A DNA stretch of 64,000 nucleotides from JAVSMW01 sp032027005 (GTDB lineage Bacteria; Bacillota; Thermincolia; Thermincolales; UBA2595): contig JAVSMW010000011.1 in NCBI GenBank assembly GCA_032027005.1, forward strand, positions 110,805 to 174,804, written 5' to 3'. The notes beneath the pieces were generated by a model. That model had not been told where the DNA came from. It worked only from the letters and a program-made list of their open reading frames with translations, and ran no database searches. Positions 62,001 through 64,000 of the stretch are shown in pieces (position 1 is the stretch's first letter; every line of letters starts with the position of its first letter). The translations under genes and the position numbers were made by a program.

Positions 62001-62169
62001 CTTGAGGTTTGGAGCCGGTGTTTTCATAAATGAAATTGTCAACTTCACTCCAATTATTCCCCTCATCTTGATAGTGTGTAATTCCGGGATATAGAGAAGT
62101 GATTTCATTACCATCGTCGTCAACAAAAACCTTGACGTTTTCGCCTCTCTTATGAAGTAGTTCCCTCAC
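59053..62169 (-). CDS. Large phage fibre-like protein with about 24 tandem 14-residue DTxRK repeats
   Basis: 1038 residues, starting at a GTG 5 nt after GGCGGTGAT and overlapping the transporter gene upstream by 20 bp. Residues 1 to about 460 form a beta-rich surface-type domain (FVDFKHGRGAKGSVSYTLNG, LDPTLYIDRSFQDEGYLHR). A fibronectin type III-like domain follows (NGQVTVNWTNGG, VTGLTNDTTYSFVVV; about 465-550). Residues about 560-916 hold about 24 repeats with consensus ADTxRKVxKxVSV, mostly 14 residues and 16 at four places. The last 120 residues form a compact beta domain. This fits a tail fibre or exposed structural protein; a bacterial surface adhesin is the alternative. Repeat codons are diverged. 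Confidence 0.8.
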   Translation of the reverse strand: MRELLHKRGENVKVFVDDDGNEITSLYPGITHYQDEGNNWSEVDNFIYENTGSKPQVYKYATKANSFIVGFKDRADAVKFVDFKHGRGAKGSVSYTLNGLFYYDPDTQNKVQIHSANPSIPVVDKNVITYPDVFNGVDLEFVVSETRLKETFIFESGFKNWLPDPVMLGFDPTTAKVLVSMTIHSKHGSQKTDKVGLKGSDGMVYNWLAPATAKSATNYNMPTTEVFNEQSGEYLYGINYRGTQLASYPIQLDPTLYIDRSFQDEGYLHRSSSYNTQYQAVSGTALTYSYAGVYYSDDGKGNTAYDVCREFSRWYITAYEHATIYGTVQVSYKPSTIGARTLSLEEIEDWYSLNTGFISDTNDDAYKDWNRPVFNVLTNNLPQSYGSYSGVNCKDALIVAKKRIAPAPEASTERIFAVRVRANDENVASGATQGSYSVFYASGTNAPKLDFSSYTTFTQNSLTAGNGQVTVNWTNGGGLVSGDKHRIYYRPGTGYTAQQIIDNNTYVESSAYNDTSKVVTGLTNDTTYSFVVVDMQNVGGTFYAGARSSIQTATPVSAGGVYVVSITCDTRRNIGVNQAPVGDTKRKTAIRTSVAGDTKRGIVKVISVVADTIRRSVCFVTVNSDTLRKTSKLVSVLGDTYRQVTAIYSTIVNLDTLRKVIVTAATSADTNRKVARSETATADTFRKVTNAISVISDAYRVVRKSVSVQADTLRQVVSQQTVIFNADTVRKVVKTVSVTGDTKRKVTNAISIIGDTLRQVVNQSTTVVHLDTVRKVVKSVSVNSDTRRKPTVLTNFVADSRRKVTNSVSIVTDTYRKVIKTVTVQADTQRRLAKIVSLVADTRRQVVYRFSHTFQVDTLRKVVRSESVQGDTYRKTRKNVSVTADTRRNASVFVYLLADTRRIVTDFVTSLFKKDTGYYVRQTGFKYGIKEYKPMGKTFRVGEEKEIGVEITSKDDSSFGISQAIYEYRDSEGNVLAQGDASVDGHYVYVLLKPTVEGYSHSIEFSFRSTPLDSNGNPDLSKNSEVHKPLIENIIVKP

Positions 62170-62740
62170 GTTTTATCACCGCCCCCGGATAGAATATTAA
62201 GGCTTTAACAGCGGAAAATATGATCCTCATTGCATAAGCCGAAACAATCATTTTAAAATGGGGAACATTCTGTCCCATAAAACCGATCAGCACGAAACCC
62301 ACGGTTTGAAGTGCTTGGCTCACAAGGTCGGAAGCCATAACCCTCGCCACAAACGGGAACCGCTTAAAGTAATTGAAAATAGGAACGTCAAAAAAGTATT
62401 GAGAAACGAAAACGCTTATTTCCCCGGCTATCATTAACTTAAATGATTGAGCCAGAATCGACGCGAAGCCGATAGCCTTTGCGGTTCCGGGAAGTGCTAA
62501 TATAAGTGGTACTATGGTAAGGTAAAGAAACAGCCGAACCACTAATGCTTGAACCAGCATTTTCCTCGCTTCTTGCTGCCCATAGCGGTAGTTTATAAGG
62601 TCGATCAATCCGTACATAAGCACAACGGCAATTAACATTCCTCCGGGTAAAGTAAAACCCCCCAAAGTGAGAATTTTGTTGCTTAAAATCGGAGCCAGGA
62701 TAACGCTTCCCATAAAGAGCATTTTGATGTATTCTTTCAT
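62150..62740 (-). CDS. VUT/YhhQ-family transporter (7-deazaguanine precursor uptake)
   Basis: 196 residues with about six hydrophobic segments. The start VILAPILSNKILTLGGFTLP and the LMYGLIDLINYRYGQQEARK block match the YhhQ/VUT family (there: SNI...LTLPAG...TDIINEVYGKK.AR); a second conserved block is ARVMASDLVSQALQTVGF. YhhQ of E. coli takes up preQ0 and preQ1 for queuosine. Its ATG overlaps the stop of the QueC-like gene by 4 bp and its end overlaps the fibre gene by 20 bp. A phage that imports a deazaguanine base could use it for DNA or tRNA modification. Confidence 0.87.
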   Translation of the reverse strand: MKEYIKMLFMGSVILAPILSNKILTLGGFTLPGGMLIAVVLMYGLIDLINYRYGQQEARKMLVQALVVRLFLYLTIVPLILALPGTAKAIGFASILAQSFKLMIAGEISVFVSQYFFDVPIFNYFKRFPFVARVMASDLVSQALQTVGFVLIGFMGQNVPHFKMIVSAYAMRIIFSAVKALIFYPGAVIKREGTTS

Positions 62741-63312
62741 AGTCCTAAAGCCATCCTTTCTTTACATTTTGGGCATATACCGCAAGCCGGGTGAATGTTG
62801 CAACTTACGGTAGCAGCCATTTCTTCAATGGTCAATCCAAGTTCTTTCCCCTTTTCAACCACCTGGGTTATATGGAGCAGGGTTTCAACTGGACGGATAA
62901 ACATGACGGAGTTGTCTACAACCGTGTGAGAAGCCAGGAATTCCATTAACGCGGGGTAAAACGCAGGTCTTGCACTATCCAACTTCTGCCCCGTTACAAT
63001 GTAGTCATATCCTTTGGAGAAGGCATAGGAAGCACCTAACATCATAACTACGCCAGATTGATACGGGATTCCATAGAGGTTATTCTTCTTCATCACCATT
63101 AAAGGGGCTACCCCTGTTAGGTCAATGGTTTCGTGGTTAATGCAATACTTGTCGGCTATTCGTTGGATTGAGGGTTTTGCTGCTTCATTGTTAAGCTGTC
63201 CAATATCAAAATAAAGGCTGGACAACTCCCAGCCCTGCCCGTGCATTATACGAGCAGAAACGAGCGTGTCCAGCCCTCCTGTATTTAGAAGTATTGCCTT
63301 TTTAACAGCCAC
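62737..63312 (-). CDS. QueC-like PP-loop ATPase
   Basis: 191 residues from a GTG 6 nt after GGGAGA; the longer frame is covered by the Cys-rich ORF. The PP-loop of QueC, SGGLDS, reads NTGGLDT here (residues 10-16). The C-terminal zinc site is kept: Cys171, Cys177, Cys180 and Cys183 in SCNIHPACGICPKCKER. QueC turns carboxy-deazaguanine into preQ0. The middle (YDYIVTGQKLDSARPAFYPA) differs from standard QueC, which has a GANxxDxxxYPDCR pattern. No QueD or QueE is present, so the substrate is open. It overlaps the Cys-rich gene before it and the VUT gene after it. Confidence 0.82.
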   Translation of the reverse strand: MAVKKAILLNTGGLDTLVSARIMHGQGWELSSLYFDIGQLNNEAAKPSIQRIADKYCINHETIDLTGVAPLMVMKKNNLYGIPYQSGVVMMLGASYAFSKGYDYIVTGQKLDSARPAFYPALMEFLASHTVVDNSVMFIRPVETLLHITQVVEKGKELGLTIEEMAATVSCNIHPACGICPKCKERMALGL

Positions 63313-63445
63313 AGCCATTCTCCCGGTCGTGATAGATACAGCACCAATCCCCAACGAAGTTGCCTTGCTCATCATAATATCCCTTGTAACAATCGTCCCC
63401 TTCCTCACGCTCGAACGGACAATTAGGGGTAAGTGGTAAAGCCAT
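63302..63445 (-). CDS. 47-residue cysteine-rich microprotein
   Basis: It starts at an ATG with AAGTAGGTG upstream and begins MALPLTPNCPFEREEGDDCY; the second half holds DWCCIYHD and ends in ENGCGC. Six cysteines in 47 residues point to a metal-binding or disulfide protein. Its stop overlaps the start of the QueC-like gene by 11 bp, so translation is coupled. No known family; it is below the usual annotation size limit. Confidence 0.6.
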   Translation of the reverse strand: MALPLTPNCPFEREEGDDCYKGYYDEQGNFVGDWCCIYHDRENGCGC

Positions 63446-63466
63446 TGTTAGCACCTACTTTCTAAA

Positions 63467-63874
63467 TTATACAGCTTCAATAGTAGCATCAACTTTAATA
63501 TCTACAGAGGTATCGTTTACAGGGGTTTCGTCACTGGTAGCCCTGGCACGAACCCAGATGATTTTGTTGGTCGCACCGATCTGAGCGGAAATAGTAAGGG
63601 AAGAACCCCAAGTACCGGGAGAACCAGCGTTATCGTCAGCTACTTCCCATTTTGCATTAGTAGTACCTAGAAAAGAAACTACTGTATTCTGCCCACTCTG
63701 GGTCTGATAACCACTGTCGCAACGGAGAGCCAACTTCATAGCGGCTCCTATTTCGTTGTTTGTAGCGTTTAGAGTAAAGCTAACTGCTTGGGAACCGCTG
63801 TTGTCCTCGGAAACTTGAGTACCGTTAGCTCCCCCAGCGGTGGGGTTACCTTGATATAAATGGATATAAGCCAT
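63467..63874 (-). CDS. Phage structural-type protein
   Basis: 135 residues from the ATG after AAGGAGGAAA; a longer frame would run into the repeat element at 63902. It is rich in Gly, Ser, Thr and Asn, with a beta pattern (SQAVSFTLNATNNEIGAAMK, IIWVRARATSDETPVNDTSV, DIKVDATIEAV). It resembles tail-fibre accessory or capsid decoration proteins in composition, without a family that I can name. It lies upstream of the Cys-rich/QueC-like/VUT/fibre set on the same strand. Confidence 0.65.
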   Translation of the reverse strand: MAYIHLYQGNPTAGGANGTQVSEDNSGSQAVSFTLNATNNEIGAAMKLALRCDSGYQTQSGQNTVVSFLGTTNAKWEVADDNAGSPGTWGSSLTISAQIGATNKIIWVRARATSDETPVNDTSVDIKVDATIEAV

Positions 63875-63901
63875 TTCCTTTTTCCTCCTTAATAGTGTTA
63901 A

Positions 63902-64000
63902 ATAGCCTCTCGGCATTCGCCGAGTCAGATGGCGCAAGGCTTTGCTTGAACCATCAATATTGAATTCCTCCTACTTTTCGGCAGGGGGATTTCATTTTTT
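63902..64000. mobile_element. Second copy of the miniature inverted-repeat element, cut by the window end
   Basis: From 63904 AGCCTCTCGG, then the hairpin CTCGGCATTCGCCGAG, then a match along about 95 bp to the reverse complement of 4287-4192, including the CCTCCTACTTTT hairpin arm. Identity is clear at the end and drops to scattered matches inside. It lies just upstream of the ribosome site of the gene at 63874. Confidence 0.75.

Noticed and set aside
59053..62169. Plus-strand frames inside the fibre gene
   Set aside because: They are reflections of the repeated minus-strand codons and lack ribosome sites.
62737..63312. Full queuosine pathway in the phage
   Set aside because: No QueD, QueE, QueF or tRNA-guanine transglycosylase gene is found near; only the QueC-like and VUT genes are present.

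Overview
The window looks like a chromosome segment of an anaerobic, spore-forming Bacillota of the Desulfotomaculum/Pelotomaculum kind. The evidence is a leucine T-box leader, strong AGGAGG ribosome sites, a CotF-like coat protein, sigma-54 regulators, tungsten-type aldehyde ferredoxin oxidoreductase, indolepyruvate ferredoxin oxidoreductase, two-subunit class I fumarase and oxygen-sensitive catabolic genes. This placement is inferred from gene content only. One unresolved base lies at 4190.

Region 1 (1-45 kb) is host metabolism, mostly on the minus strand. It starts with a thiolase fragment, a sigma-54 activator, an acyl-CoA ligase and a preA-like oxidoreductase split by a 196-bp repeat element. 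Three operons follow. They are (a) a molybdenum hydroxylase, a TRAP transporter, a ferredoxin-like protein and a cyclase-family protein; (b) a branched-chain-type ABC importer, a second molybdenum hydroxylase and an EamA exporter; and (c) iorA-iorB-aor. Each has a near-identical -24/-12 promoter and, upstream, two copies of a GTNTCA-N3-TGANAC dyad exactly 34 bp apart, so they probably form one regulon under the sigma-54 activator at 27407-29095. Next comes an operon encoding a split PEP-synthase-like pair, a UbiD-type decarboxylase, a Tm-1-like protein and an MFS transporter. It is divergent from a V4R/PucR regulator whose gene carries a one-base frameshift. This resembles phosphorylation-carboxylation of a phenol. 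Fumarase, a TetR regulator, T-box-leuA and a CBS-ACT protein finish the host part.

Region 2 (45.4-64 kb) is a mosaic of phage and integrative-element genes. It begins at a 3' fragment of the RNase P RNA gene next to a tyrosine recombinase. It contains a truncated nucleotide kinase, a LysM/SleB lysin, a chimeric terminase/kinase gene, a frameshifted amidoligase, an ABC-ATPase/GNAT protein next to a DNA methyltransferase and a PD-(D/E)XK-like protein, and an AT-richer plus-strand cargo of small membrane and coat-like proteins. A second recombinase, a terminase-small-like protein, a four-unit iteron array and a large fibre-like protein with about 24 repeats of 14 residues follow. The right end holds an overlapping set of a Cys-rich microprotein, a QueC-like ATPase and a VUT/YhhQ transporter. 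A second copy of the 196-bp repeat family closes the window.

Gene starts were moved from the longest open frame wherever the ribosome-binding site clearly favoured an internal start. Function calls rest on motif recognition by eye; no searches were run.
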